Assembly (NCBI GenBank): GCA_026874595.1
Contig: CM049313.1
Coordinates: forward strand, 74,702,659-74,766,658
DNA: 64,000 bases
Direction of reading: 5' to 3'
DNA from: Sipunculus nudus
Taxonomy: Eukaryota; Annelida; Sipuncula; Golfingiida; Sipunculidae
Shown piece by piece: positions 12,468-24,561 of this stretch. The notes beneath the pieces were generated by a model, which was given only the letters and a program-made list of their open reading frames with translations, was not told the DNA's origin and made no database searches. Each line of letters opens with the position of its first letter. The first letter of the stretch is position 1. Position numbers and translations under genes: made by a program.

Positions 12468-12538
12468 ATCGATTATATCGATGATTGGGCGTTTTCTTTT
12501 ATAATCGATTACATCGATTGCATTGTTGCATAATCGAT
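12468..12538. promoter_or_regulatory. Cluster of five ATCGAT sites
   Basis: ATCGAT occurs at 12468, 12477, 12504, 12513 and 12533, mostly inside TAATCGATTA-like palindromes and in two pairs spaced 9 bp apart. The expected frequency is about one per 4 kb. The core matches DRE-type (TATCGATA) and homeodomain-type (TAATNNATTA) sites, but a regulatory role is only a guess. It could also be a fragment of a repeat. It lies 24 bp from the solo LTR. Confidence 0.35.
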
Positions 12539-12719
12539 TGCAAACAATTTTGTATGCATATTGTTACGGAACCTAACATAAACAGATCACGTATGCGTGA
12601 TGAACTCAAATTCTGAAACGGAGATAAAAATAAAATCAGATTCTGTAACACTAGGTAGCGTGAAATGTCTAGGGGAATGAATAAAGAAGTCAGTGTTTTT
12701 TGTTAACAAATAACTACAA

Positions 12720-12725
12720 TTTATT
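12720..12725 (-). terminator. Polyadenylation signal inside solo LTR
   Basis: AATAAA on the minus strand, in a block conserved with the second LTR copy (59048-59053). Confidence 0.55.
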
Positions 12726-13080
12726 CTTAAAACAACCCTAACATTACAATAAACTAAATCAATACAATTATACAGTAAAACAGCGGTATAACAACAAAGC
12801 AATACAATCACACAGAAAAATAATAAGCACAGTTCCTGGATACCAACACCGCCACAACGTAAGTTCTTTAAATGTATACTCTCGGAGAATGACAGTCCAG
12901 TGTAAAGCTTTTGCAACAATCCAGAAATTAAACTGAAGTCCAAATGCTTAAAATCTAGGAGAAAGTCTTCGAAAATCTATAATTGCTGCATTCGTCGGAT
13001 AAGGTCCCACAAACCGACACACACGCTTCTGCGTCCGCTGGAATCTTCTCTGCTCTCTGCCTGGCTCTAAAACACAGCCC

Positions 13081-13089
13081 CTTTATATA
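13081..13089 (-). promoter_or_regulatory. TATA box inside solo LTR
   Basis: TATATAAAG on the minus strand. It lies about 360 bases upstream of the LTR's polyadenylation signal, as expected for a U3-R boundary. Confidence 0.55.
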
Positions 13090-13375
13090 CCTTCACACCC
13101 CAAGCCGAGAATTTTCCACTTCTCGAACAGTCCATTAGATCTTGCAAAACACAGTAAACACGCGTTTCAGGAATTCTCTAGAAAAACAGCGCTGTGTATC
13201 TCTACATACCAGGCTCATCACGTGACCTCGGCCAGGCGTGAAAACCCAAGGCTGACATGACAACGAGAGTTCAACCAGTACGGATTAAACATAGAATGTA
13301 ACAAACGGCCTGGCGAGGGTGTCATAACACGAGTTACGCCCGTGCCACACAATAAAAGAGCACCTGTAACAATAT

Positions 13376-16231
13376 CCAAAGAAGTCATATTATTCCCATA
13401 AAATATTCTTATTCTTTCAGATATATAAGGAAGACAAAACAGTTAACAGCAACGAATCAGTGTCAACGCCTCGACCTTTCAGTGAGATGTTCAAGTTAGG
13501 CTGAATTTACTCTTTCGATATTTTATGTATTATTCTTTACCCCATATTTTCACGGTATAAGAGATGGTACATAAAATGATCGTACAATAATCGATCATCG
13601 GTTGTTCTTTATCTTTCATTCATCGAATATGATTTTATATCCGATTCCTACCACAAGAAGATACATACGAATAACGAAAGACCTCTGTTGTTGAGTATAT
13701 TGACTTTATGCGTTTAATAAACACTAGTTCCACCAGTGAAAAATCAACGCTTTGGGAGACAAAATAATCCTGACATATTTGTTTGTAAAACTGTTTATAT
13801 GGTTCTCATAATAGAATATCAAAACTTCAAGAATGTGCACATCAATTTTTCAGAAGAAAAAATAGGAAAGAATCCAAGTCAAAATGAGCCCTTCAAGAAA
13901 TAATGTAACCACATGTATTTTGGAAAAAAAGGCCGTGAGGTCAGATTAAGTATACAGGACTACCATTGTGTCGACCTAATTCCTCAAATAAATGCAATGT
14001 ATGGGCTTCTCTGTACAGTGACGTTTGGCTTATGGCCCAACATATTAGAAGAGTGAATGTATATAGTATGTAACACATACAGTCACACGCGCAGTCGGCT
14101 TATAATGTTTATGCGACTGTAACGTAAATGCCATATGTTTCGGTGTAAGTCTGTTCACCCAGCGTAAAAAATTATATGGGGAGAGGAGCGGAGAGCCGGG
14201 CCATATATTGCCCTCGGGGCTTTCGCCAGCCTTTCACCATCTAACAGGTTCACGGGAGGTTTGTAATGTCAGCCAAGGTTTTAAGAACAACGGTGGGCTG
14301 GTTTCGGGTTACACCTGTGATACGTTTTTTGTTATTAGGAATATGCCGAAGTTGCACACTTGAGTAAAAGGCAATGTGGAATAACGGAAATATCCAACAG
14401 AGGAAAAACCATACAAATACACTAAAACCATAAAGCATTCACGCTGTTGTAACGGAAAGCCATTCTATCCAAATCAGATCCAGGACTGGAGGACTCTTAA
14501 ATCTGTAAAATACGAAGAGTGAACGTGCCAGAGCTCAGGTATGAAGCTATTCTGGTACAGATATTTACAGATAAATAAAACCTAGCACGGACATATTGAG
14601 TGGAGCTGAGCTAATGCGTTTAGGTGACGGATATTGTGGCATGGTGAACGTGACCGAGTGATATGTACTTAATAACGTTCTTGTATCCTCTGTCAAAGCC
14701 ATGCCTACTTCCTGACTTGTTCAAGTTCAGCTCATCACAGCATGACAGTTGATGGTTTATAACTAAATGACCTTTAGTTTTTCATTTTCCGTATACGTGT
14801 TTCCCCAATGCCAAGACTTTGAATCAATGAAGACCTTGTTAGAATTCATCTTGGTGACCTCGTAACTGTCAGAGCGATTTGTCGATATATAGCTCGCCAG
14901 AGGAGTCCTCATACGAATACACGGGTAAAAAAGAGTACGAATATTTCTTGTTTTATCGGCTATCGATCGCTTAATCGGGTCCAATAATCGAAAGTAACAT
15001 TTTCTCGATACAATGTCTATGAACTATGGCCGATGATTGAATACCGAAGCCTGGCTTATAGTCGATTTTAACTTTTACTCCTCACCATAGTCATCACACT
15101 TGCGGTGGTATGGTAGAAAGTTAAGGTTTCACAGTCCGTCTCTGTTTTTACACGAGTCTGAAACATGTAAACCCTGTAAACTGTAAAACTGGTTTTAAAC
15201 ATAGATTGGCCAGGAGACTTGAGAATCAAAGAAGGCATTTTGAATTTTTTTTTTCATATAGAGTTTGAACAATCTTCAGACTTCCTCTCGTGGAAACATC
15301 TTGTTATTCTTCTCTGTTTGACGTCTCTTGCTCCTCTCTGATGTCTCCATGTCAAGGATACACCGTCTAATGAGACGGGTTGCCATGGTAACGTTTTCCC
15401 CAAGAGTGGAACTATACTTTGGATGTGTCGCAAGTCTTGGTTAAATTAACCTCGGCTTTCTTTGTCGCTGTATTATTGTTATAAAAGATCAATGCCTGAT
15501 ACAAATATGACGCATCAGTTGATGTAACATCAGATTAGGTTAGCTAAGTTTCGCGAGACGAAACAGTAAATATGCTTAGGGATGTTTGATGCACTGTGGT
15601 TTGACCACTGATGAATATGATGTAGGGACTTTGATGGAGTCTAGCTGTAACAGGTTTGACATGCAACTGTAGTCAAGAACGAACCTAAAAATTGTAGTAA
15701 AGAAGGGGTTGGGTAAAAGCAGCGACCGGTACGGGAGCATTGGCTGTCCAGATGAAGCGGATAGTCGTGTCTTTTCTATAAGACTCCGCTGGACCGGGTA
15801 ACACCAAAATAACAAGCGTTTTCTCAAAACAAAGTATTGGCTGTGGTTTGGCTTCTCAACGTTAACATTTTCTCACTAATTCTGTATGGTTAATGACAGA
15901 CATCAAACAGAAAATATATCGTAGCACACGAAAACCTAATCTAATAAAACAATACCAAATATGTCACAAGGAAAAATAATATATATAAGCCTTTATACAT
16001 AGTATTGAACTTCTGTGGGATGAAACTTTGCAAAAATTATTTCTTTATAGTGGAAATGTAATCATGAACATCTTAAACACGGGGATGATATGCCACTTTT
16101 GAAGTCTGATGAAGTTACGGATATTGTAACTCAATACTCAGAGAAATTACAGTCATTCGTATTTAGATATTAACTAACTGTCACCGACAATATTTTCTTT
16201 GTTTAAACCATATTTTGTCGAGGAACTTAAG
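13376..16231. other. Unannotated AT-rich stretch
   Basis: No gene or recognisable mobile element. Frames of 62 to 83 codons (for example minus 15576-15827) have no recognisable family. Confidence 0.45.
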
Positions 16232-16244
16232 TCATCACTTAGTT
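16232..16244. repeat. Left target-site duplication of SINE
   Basis: TCATCACTTAGTT, repeated exactly at 16676-16688. Confidence 0.93.
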
Positions 16245-16675
16245 TTTTTTAATTTTTTTTGGTGGAGGTAACCGCCTCTATTTTTTAATGCTGACTGATC
16301 TAATTCTTAACCTAACTATGTAAATCTGCAGAGTTTACATTTCGGTTTGGGATTACTTGACAGGGCGGTGGCACTCGCTTCCTATCATTTTTATTTTGTA
16401 TCCTGGTGTCACCCAGGCCCGGTGTCTACCGCACCTGCGGGCCCTGGGTGTGTAATCATCCCCATTGCTGGGTCATAACACCGAGGAACCCCCCAAGACG
16501 CACTCGCATGTGAGTGATACACGGCTGTGTGGCACAGCCTTCCGATTAAGCCTGCAGAGCGCTCACCCTGGGTAGGGGCCGACCGTGAAAAACCTCACCG
16601 CCTCGGCTGAGATTCGAACCCACGATCTCCCGGCTTTGTGTCGTAAGCTCTACCCCTCAGCCACAGAAACCGGTT
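16245..16675 (-). mobile_element. Full-length tRNA-derived SINE with A-rich tail
   Basis: On the minus strand the element starts at 16675 with a tRNA-like head. An A-box-like GTGGCTGAGGGGTAGAGC lies at about 16665-16648 and a B box GGTTCGAATC at about 16620-16611, near the spacing of a tRNA promoter. About 300 bp of body follows, and it ends at 16245 in two A runs (eight A, TT, eight A). A perfect 13-bp target duplication flanks it, which is good evidence for LINE-mediated retroposition. A worn relative is at 1042-1425. RNA polymerase III transcription is the family's usual mode. No protein is encoded. Confidence 0.93.
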
Positions 16676-16688
16676 TCATCACTTAGTT
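16676..16688. repeat. Right target-site duplication of SINE
   Basis: Exact second copy of TCATCACTTAGTT. Confidence 0.93.
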
Positions 16689-17540
16689 CTTCATCACTCT
16701 CGTCCCAATTAATTATGAACCAGCATGTCCTTTTTTATTTTAGTGCATAAATCTGTTTCTAGAAGAGTTTACAAATGTGTGAATATATATTTGTTTAATT
16801 GATATAATTTATCATATGTGAAAATACGCAGGCAATTTTACAATAATTACAACATGGTTTAAAATGTAGCATCATAATGTGCATAATGCCGTATCATACT
16901 AACATAACAGCAACAACACGCATAGTATGAGGAGGATATGGGGGACTGAAAACAATAACCTTTAACTTTCTACCAGAATAGAAGTCATTGTCTTGATATA
17001 TGGCACCACCTTATACTCAAATGCCAGGGAGGTCTTACTCCTATTGAAATATAATTAGCAGATCAAGAAACAAGAATATTTACAATAACCGATCTCCAAA
17101 AGTAAATAGAATGTCATGGTTTTATATAAGCAGTTTAATCTAATCATTGGCTTATCGTCAGATCAGCAATTACATAAAACTGCAAACACGAAACGTTTTT
17201 CCTCAATGCGAACCGGAAGGAGATTTACAGAATGTCGGTCGTAATGGGATAAAAATATAATAAGATGTTTAAAATATGTTTCGGATTCATCCGAAAGAAA
17301 GTTATGGTTAAGATATTTTTTGCTGAATACGGAATGTCTATCTTGAGGCTGTATTTCTAGATTTCATATTTATTAATGTCTGCCGGCAACCATAGCAACC
17401 ATTTAAACTTATAAGTAATACCCTCAATAATGGCAGTTTGAAGGTAATGAACGCACGGGATTTAAATTTGAATCTTTATTAATAAAGTATGTCAAAAAGT
17501 TAAAAGTTGGTTTCCGCCCGGGTACCCAGGTGCACATGTA

Positions 17541-17584
17541 CACACATTCATACATACATGCATACATACATATATACATAACTA
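17541..17584. repeat. Imperfect (CATA)n microsatellite
   Basis: CATACATACATG-type tetranucleotide units with a few substitutions. Confidence 0.9.
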
Positions 17585-17944
17585 CAAACAGTAGTTATTG
17601 TATTAATTTAATGTTACCAGTTTTCAGAGACAATTTCCTCGCATTCCGTTGATATAAACAAAATGAAGCATGCTTATTTGTATTTTGATGTATGTTCATT
17701 GATGGCACTTAGCAAAAGTATGTGACCGTACAACCAACACTAATCGTATTAATATTACTGCCCCAGTATAAAAGGAGAATGGCTCGTATTTATTGCACTG
17801 ACGTAACCTAATGCCGTCATTGCTTTTATCGATATCTAAAAAAGACGCTCCCTCTCTCTGAACTCTCTTGCGCGATGACAGGCGGTGCATGGGTCAGAGC
17901 AGGAGCGCATTTTTTATCACGACTTAAAAATTCTTTTTCACTTT

Positions 17945-18415
17945 TTACCCATTAATCCCCTGTTGATATAAAACAATGATAATTCCCTGGCCATGCAACC
18001 TGACAAGGGTGTAGCAAAATCCATTATGCATACCTTTGAGGAAGAACGACCGTGCGCATGAGTTTTTTTTAAGCATATGTAAAGTCAGTTTTAAAATGAC
18101 AGATGGGAATCCCACTGTAGCATAGAGACCTCTGGTGGAGATTATTTCCTCCCTGGAACTTGTATGGCATAGAAATGTTCCATAAGTGAGAGTAATGGCG
18201 GTCGATTTAACATTATAAATCTTGCCTAAGATATAGACAGGCGCACCATAGGGAAGCGACCCGTGTTGTGAGCCGTGTTTTCCACTCGCTGAAGCCGCTG
18301 ATGGTATGAAGATGCAGAACGTATAATTCATCTTCATCACCATGGAGGTCTGACCATAGTTACTGCAGCAATCAGTCACATTTCCACGACTCATCTCATG
18401 GTTCTTTTCTGTCAA
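17945..18415 (-). CDS. Unassigned 156-codon open frame, coding status doubtful
   Basis: This is the longest open frame in the window not explained by a repeat I recognise. The predicted protein has a Met-rich and Ser/Cys-containing first third, a glycine-rich Ser-Gly-Lys-His segment near residues 44-55, and several hydrophobic stretches, with no motif I know. The Met at 18415 is the first in the frame. I see no strong splice or promoter context. In 64 kb of AT-rich DNA read on both strands, a frame of this length is expected by chance about once every other window, so I do not assert that it is a gene. Confidence 0.12.
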   Translation of the reverse strand: MTEKNHEMSRGNVTDCCSNYGQTSMVMKMNYTFCIFIPSAASASGKHGSQHGSLPYGAPVYILGKIYNVKSTAITLTYGTFLCHTSSREEIISTRGLYATVGFPSVILKLTLHMLKKNSCARSFFLKGMHNGFCYTLVRLHGQGIIIVLYQQGING

Positions 18416-20460
18416 TCATTGGAAGAAATGACCAATCAGACATCGTTTGTATTGTATTCTTTTGCACTAAATCTGTCCAATAGGACAATATGGTAAGAGG
18501 TAGAAGGCGCTAACTATATAATGTATAGTTTTATATGCCATGGAGACCCAGGCTTCATTGAAGAAAATGACAGGTGCATACGGTTATTAAATGTCCTATT
18601 TTGTACACTTTCATGATTCAACGGAGCTTCTAGTATTTGCTTGAAATGTATATGTTGTCGTCTTAAATATTTTAGCCAGCACTAAGATTCAGATTAAAAA
18701 ATGCTACGTTTTTTTTAATTGCTCAACAGTTCATAGTTCATATCAAGTTCATAGCCAAGACCATTTTTTTATACATCCGTGTTTTTATATGTCCTCCAAG
18801 GAAGTTTAACTTTTTCACGCGTACCTGTTTGTCTGACGATTTGCCGATTATTGGCCTGCTAAAAACCACCACACTATCCGACAGATAGGAACGCGTGATT
18901 AAATTACTTAAGAATTCGGAAAAAAAAGTTTTGAAATATGGGACATGGTCCTAGGAGGCCCAGGTTAATTTTGTTGCGGATCTGTGAAAATGCACGGATT
19001 CATGATTCTTTGAGCTTGGCGTAGGTGTACATTCTAGTGATTGACATTCTTAAATGTTGTACATTAGATGTCATGTTGTGAAAAAAATGAAGTGTTAGTC
19101 TGCCTTTACAGCTGCATCCAGGACGTACGTTTCCCTGATGGCGCGCTTAACAGTTCCATTCCTCAACTGCACTGGACTTAGGAATCATGGCATAGAATTC
19201 ATTAGTTCTTTTTTAGGAGGTGGGTTTGGGGGGGGGGGGGGGGGGGGTTTCCTTGGTCCTTTTTCGGCATTGTCACTTTCTTAGCCAGTCAAATCCTTTT
19301 TAGTAACCCAATGACTGAGGTTTGTGCTCAAACTGTCAAAAAAGAACCATAGATGAGTTGACCGACTCAATGGGAGCTGTCAGTACACGGAGGTCATTTG
19401 TTCTGAATATCCTGACACCAACAGAGACGATATGTAACAGCAAAGACAATCCATCTGAGGATGATTCTTTAATTATCTCTGCTTTATAAATTAACCAATG
19501 ACAGTTTTGCTGCAAATATAGTTTTACCTTAACTACATAATTTGAGGGCTCAACTTAAATCGGCTTAATAGATTGTGACTATCTATTGTGATAACAATTT
19601 AGCTGCCCAACTTTCATGTATTTTAGAATATGAAAGATACGATTGCGATTTTAAACTGTAGTTACAACAAAATATATACCTTGATGTTTGATATGGGTAT
19701 TTGAGATAATCATTACCGAAATTATGTAAAACATTTCAGGAAAGGACCTCGGTAAGTGAAAATCAAACCCTGCCGTTTGCAGCATTAAGAGCACTCATTG
19801 AACCAAATACATGATGTCATAAATACACCAAAATATCGTCTGATTCATCACATAAATATTTATGGTAATCATAACCGTATTATGCGGCTCAACAAAACTT
19901 TACGTGGCGCAGTTCCGGTAAGAGTAATTTAAGCCCATGTCGTTGGCAGCTTCAGCAACAGCTATAGAACGTCACATCTTTCAGGCCGTATTAACCTTGT
20001 CGCGGTGAAGTATGAATAATAGATAAGCTAGCCTTCGGTCACCTGACCCTCTAGCCTACTCCATACATCACGCCCGCCTTTCCTGGGAAGTTATGATGAA
20101 TGAGAGTTTAATGACAAGAGATCTTAGCATCGTCTGGCCATGAATCACCCGTTAAAGCTCAGGCTCTGAGTGTCTTGTCATCGATAGCCGGTCAGTCGCT
20201 GAACCAGGCTGACCTCCTGAACCTGGAAAATTTGGTGCTCCTCAAGCCGGACTAGATATGGCTAAACTCAAGGTCGACCTCCTTTGAGTGTTTAAATTTG
20301 AGGGCAAAGTTCTAGCTCACCTTAATTCTACTTTTAATAAATCTCCATAGTTCAGTTCGATTATAATAATAAAAATAATGATAATAAATAAATAAAAACT
20401 AGATGTCTGCAGCCACAATGCGATCGCCAGGGAAGCCACCCACAGACAACCATCCTTCTT
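18416..20460. other. Unannotated AT-rich stretch with a long G run
   Basis: No gene supported. A run of about 20 G residues lies at 19229-19248, between TTTAGGAGGTGGGTTT and TTTCC. The rest has no visible structure. Confidence 0.45.
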
Positions 20461-20466
20461 CGAACC

Positions 20467-20700
20467 TCCCCCCCCCCCCCTCCCTACACGGTCTTCAAGA
20501 CAAGACAAGACATCATTTATTAGCCTTCAGTTCCAGGAATTTGTTGTTGACTTGCAAATTATTACTTGAAAATAAATAAATACATGAAAATATTACATAA
20601 AAAAATACATAAAAATAACACTGCCTACATGTACACAGGTAAGCTCTAGAACAAAGCCACCACTGATACGAATGAATGCCCGCCCCCCCCCCCCCCATTG
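20467..20700. repeat. Repeat-like block between two C runs
   Basis: C runs of about 14 bases lie at 20469-20482 and 20682-20696. Between them is a CAAGACAAGACAAGACATCATTTATTAG segment, three AAGAC units running into a TTTATTA string, then AAATAAATAAATACAT. The minus-strand reading TAATAAATGATGTCTTGTCTTG resembles the short-repeat 3' tails of non-LTR elements, but I cannot assign a family. Glycine-rich minus-strand frames here are products of the C runs. Confidence 0.4.
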
Positions 20701-20879
20701 AATAAAAATAATTTAAGTATAATCTAGATGAGATTTATGACTGTAAAAATCAGATACATATCTCCCCTCCCTTTGGGCCCTCTTTTCGTAAAATTCAGGA
20801 AAAATATATGGACTACTTTAAAAGTTGTTGGGTTAAATACAATCCTAGACTTTTATAAGATTTTAACTTGAAGAAGAAT

Positions 20880-21420
20880 GTCAATGTCAACAGTTTTTCT
20901 AATCCTCTGAGATGTTTGTGGAATGTATCAACTTTCACGAAAAATATTGAGGGGTTCAAAAGTTATAGTGTTCATAGACATTTCTAATTCGGCTGATTTG
21001 TCATCGAACATGAAGATCACTGGCTTTCGAACCCATCCGAGATTTTGGTAGAAACAATTCGCGTAACAAATTTGATGAAAATATATTGAGTGGTTCCAAA
21101 GTTTTCACAATAAATCGAATTTGGCTCCTTTAACCTTCAATATGAAGACATTGTCACCAGATATTGTAAAGTCACCAGTTTTCGATCCTGTTTGTAAACT
21201 TGGGAGAAATAACTTGTGTTTTTAACTCGAGGAAAAAAATATGCGATACTTCAAGTTATAGGGTTCACAATATTTTTTAGTTTGGCTCATATGACTTTGA
21301 AGTTTATTTAACTTATTTACCAGTTTTCCAACTCCTACGATAATTTAGTATGAACAATTATAATTTTGAAACTTCATTAAAAAATATTGAACGGTTCAAA
21401 GTTATTGCGTAAATCCAGGA
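20880..21420. repeat. Degenerate tandem repeat, about 4 units of 137-158 bp
   Basis: The motif GAAAAATATTGAGNGGTTCAAAGTTAT recurs with changes at about 20938, 21075, 21232 and 21377. Between occurrences are weaker shared parts: a TTTGGCTGA/TTTGGCTCC-like block, an ATGAAGA block and a CAGTTTTCGA/CTTTCGAACC block. The units are old and diverged. No coding content is seen. Confidence 0.65.
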
Positions 21421-22940
21421 TTACCTGGTTCTCTTCACGCTTGACCAAGGACATCATCCCCTTGGCGTTGATCCTATAGGACTCTCTAGTGTGCTCTGGT
21501 GAAAATGAACTCTTCGCATATGTATTGATCTTGTTTTAAGTACTCTAAAGGTAATCATAAGTCTTAAAGATAATTGAACTGGTAACAACAGTTTATGAAA
21601 CAAATGGCAATTTTTCGACCTATTTATACTACCGTAAGGGGTCAAAAACCTTCCAGCACCAAATGGCCCAAACGGATAAACTTGCTGAGAAAATCGAATG
21701 AATTCTCTCCTTGAAATTGCTCTTGTACGCACGTCTGTGTGCAGAAATATTCCAAAGCCTAGACCATCAGTGGATATTCATTTTCAAGGTTACCGACAGA
21801 AATATTAAAATGAAAGAAAAACGGCTTGGCATATATGTACCAGAATTTATTCTAACGCTCTGACATCTTGGCTTATTTTCTTTTCTGCTCATGCCATCGC
21901 CATGACAACGCAGACTCATAATCTAATTTCCTGTATCGTCAGCATGCAGTCCTGAACAATTCAAGAAACCAAATTTAGAAGTTAACAGCCGCACAGAGAA
22001 ATCTCAAGAGTGCTTATAAGATTTGTAGCCATCCAAAACCTTACAATTTATTTGGCATTGCACCTACAACCAAAACTGAAAACCAAATAAAGAATTTTCA
22101 GTTTATAATATTTATATCAATTATTATCAATAAATAGGAACCGACGTTGTGACAAATTTGTCATACTTTACTCAAATAGGAGACTCCTAGATTATTATGA
22201 ATTCAAATTGCCGAACCGTGTATAGGCTTATTAAAGAAAAGAGTTTCGAAAATTGAAAATTTATGAATAATATAAGCGTGACGAATGGACGAATTTCATC
22301 GATCTATGCATATTCAGATCTGATAAGGCTCTTTTTTCTTATCATGTACTGTAACCAAAGTGGTACTGAAACAAACTGCCTCTTTGTCTACATGGTAAAA
22401 GTCGAAAGCATTCCCATTAGGAAAACGTGTTAAAATTGCTCATTAATTAATAATGTAATAGAATATTATCCATAATTAATGAGCTGTTAATGTTTGTTTG
22501 TGTGATCTAAGGACATGTTGCTATGGTGTCTTGCTAACCCAACGTCATGTTAATTCATTCTGAAATTAACCAGCCCAATTCTTGTAAACGGCACGTTCAG
22601 ATGAAATAAGTACTGTGTTTGATGTTACATGACATAAGCAGGGATTTTCTCACATACTGTTACTAGCATCATGCAAAAGGAAAATGTTGGGCAAATATTT
22701 CAGTATCGTTATATATATATATAATGTATAACATATCATCTTGATCCAGAAATACATAATTATATTTGAGCCATGTCCTTATACTGCAGAGAACGCGTTG
22801 CTTCGGAGGCGTGTTCGACAAGGGGGACGGGTTCATCTTTTGTGAGCAGACCGGTGTAATTACCACTGCAGAGATGCAGACAAAGTTTTTCCGTATCACG
22901 TACGCTAGCGGCCAGTGAGATCAACCATCAAGGATAATAA
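21421..22940. other. Unannotated AT-rich stretch
   Basis: No gene supported. A perfect 12-bp inverted repeat, GCTCATTAATTA/TAATTAATGAGC, lies at 22438-22449 and 22473-22484 with a 23-base AT-rich loop. Open frames of 76 to 92 codons have no recognised family. Confidence 0.4.
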
Positions 22941-22944
22941 CTTC

Positions 22945-23150
22945 TTTAAAATAATAATGACTTTCTTTATATAGCACCATTATCCTTTACAATAAAAGTT
23001 CAGCTACACTGTACATAAGACTTTAAAATATACATAAAAGTTAACGTTATAGTGGTAATAAAACTACTGATTAAACCTATAATTCACTTAAAATTGTAAA
23101 ATATTCTATACAAATATGTTTTAAGAAACCTTTTTATGAGTTTTTTTTTC
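22945..23150 (+). repeat. Old interspersed repeat, 5' part
   Basis: AATAATGACTTTCTTTATATAGCACC...CTTTACAATAAAAG is a start I recognise from a sequence dispersed in many animal genomes. It shares its general order with 9716-10090. The 23405-23800 block probably continues it after interruption by a SINE. Confidence 0.45.
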
Positions 23151-23154
23151 AGGA

Positions 23155-23402
23155 TAGGTCCATGGCCTGTTGGTGGTACTGGCTGCTGAAGAGGATGAAG
23201 GTGATACGGTAAGGTAACAGTTATTATTAAGCCTTCTGGATTTCAGGTTTTTTTATATGCATAGGGTTAGGAAGAATTAAGAATTTAGAGCGACTCTCTA
23301 AGGTTCCAACAAGATTACCATTATGCCATTTAGGCACCGGCTTGGTGCGAACCGAGGACTTTCAGCTCCGAGGTCCGTCGCCTTAACCAATAGGTAACGT
23401 CC
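23155..23402 (-). mobile_element. tRNA-derived SINE, family 2, copy 1
   Basis: On the minus strand a tRNA-like head has an A box TGGTTAAGGCG at about 23390-23380 and a B box GGTTCGCACC at 23353-23344. The body runs left through AAGCCTTCTGGATTTCAGG (plus-strand reading) to CCTGTTGGTGGTACTGGCTGCTGAA near the left end. The same blocks in the same order occur at 51630-51905. The tRNA-like part resembles a serine- or leucine-type tRNA with a long variable region, but it is not a tRNA gene. Confidence 0.75.
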
Positions 23403-23404
23403 TA

Positions 23405-23880
23405 ACCCCCTCCCTCCCTTTTTTTAAACAGTTTATACAGTCATATTGCCTACCCTCTACCCTCAATAGGAAGCGAGTTCCATAGACTAGGAATTAAATA
23501 TCTGAACAGTAAGAAGGCCTATGTGACTAGTTTTAAGCTGTCTAGATGGTTTATATGGGCACAACATATCCTTGATATTACTAGGGCCTAGGGGCCTGAA
23601 AATGCAAGGCTTTGAAAGTCATGAACGCAACTTTATATTGGACACGCGCCTCGACAGGAAGCCACTGGTGAGATTGTAACACTGGTATAATCTGACTGGA
23701 CCTAGGAGATCTAGATACAGTCCTAGCAATGTTAATCAACCCAGGTATGAATGTGAGCGTAAGGTAGAGTAATTTAAAAATGTAGCCTTTTTATGAAAGC
23801 AGGGACTAGTATTAGCCCCTATTTTAATAATTTGGTCTGGTGGATTGGACGAGCATTCATGGACAGTGACAAGCCTGATA
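23405..23880 (+). repeat. Old interspersed repeat, 3' part
   Basis: GAGTTCCATAGACTAGG, then GAAGGCC, TTATATTGGACACG, GGAAGCCACTGGTGAG and TCCTAGCAATGTTAAT follow the order of a widespread animal repeat in which a GGAAGCCAGTGG block precedes a TCTAGC block. No frame is open through it. The family name is not known to me. Confidence 0.4.
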
Positions 23881-24530
23881 GAATTCTCCTTTATCTAATT
23901 TGCCTGAAAGTTTCCCTTAGCTGGAGGTGCACCATGTACTCTTAATTTGTTATTCTCGTGCTAAATGGTGACGCAGCAAATTTGCAAATACAGAACTCTT
24001 TAGTTCCACAATCTAATGGTGTTTATTGTTGTTAATCAAACGCCCGATCCTTTGACAGGATGATATTATTTAACAATATTGGTTTTGATTTTATATTTTA
24101 TTAAATAATGCTTACTTTATTTTGAAAAAAAAATGGGCCAGAGGTGTCTGTTGTCATTCATCAATGCATATTCATTACAGTCATCAGTGACATTCGTCTC
24201 CGTTTACACACGAATAGCGATATTTGTGTTGGCTTGAGAAAAACAAACAGCGATGAGGCATGTTCATGTATTGAGGTTGACTTCATATTCGCGACATTGA
24301 AAATTTTAACTTCTTCTGTGTTTCGTGGCGATTTCATTTTTCCGATTTACCATAGAGTAACTTACATAGTGCAAGTAACAGTTATGTTATAATTGTTACC
24401 TCTACCAATTCTGTGTCGTCTTTTTCGCGAAAATAGACCCTTCGCAAATATCGTGAATTTGAAACCATCGCGAACAAAAACAGACCACTCGTTAACATGT
24501 ATTATGAGATTATATTAGTACACTTTTCTC

Positions 24531-24534
<4 letters not shown>

Positions 24535-24561
<27 letters not shown>

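Larger units (their letters stand above)
12562..13371 (-). mobile_element. Solo LTR (810 bp) of an LTR retrotransposon
   Basis: The sequence begins TGTTACGG and ends CTGTAACA, the usual TG...CA termini, and is flanked by ATAT on both sides (12558-12561 and 13372-13375), a 4-bp target duplication. Read on the minus strand it has the order of an LTR: TATATAAAG at 13089-13081, then AATAAA at 12725-12720. A related sequence in opposite orientation at 58388-59195 shares long blocks, including about 45 bp around the AATAAA with the string AACCCTAACATTACAAT. No gag-pol remnant, primer-binding site or second LTR adjoins it, so it is a solo LTR left by recombination. A minus-strand frame at 12587-12943 is a shadow. 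Confidence 0.88.

Noticed and set aside
23341-23402. tRNA gene on the minus strand
   Set aside because: A and B boxes are present, but the stems do not close properly, and the segment continues into a shared SINE body.
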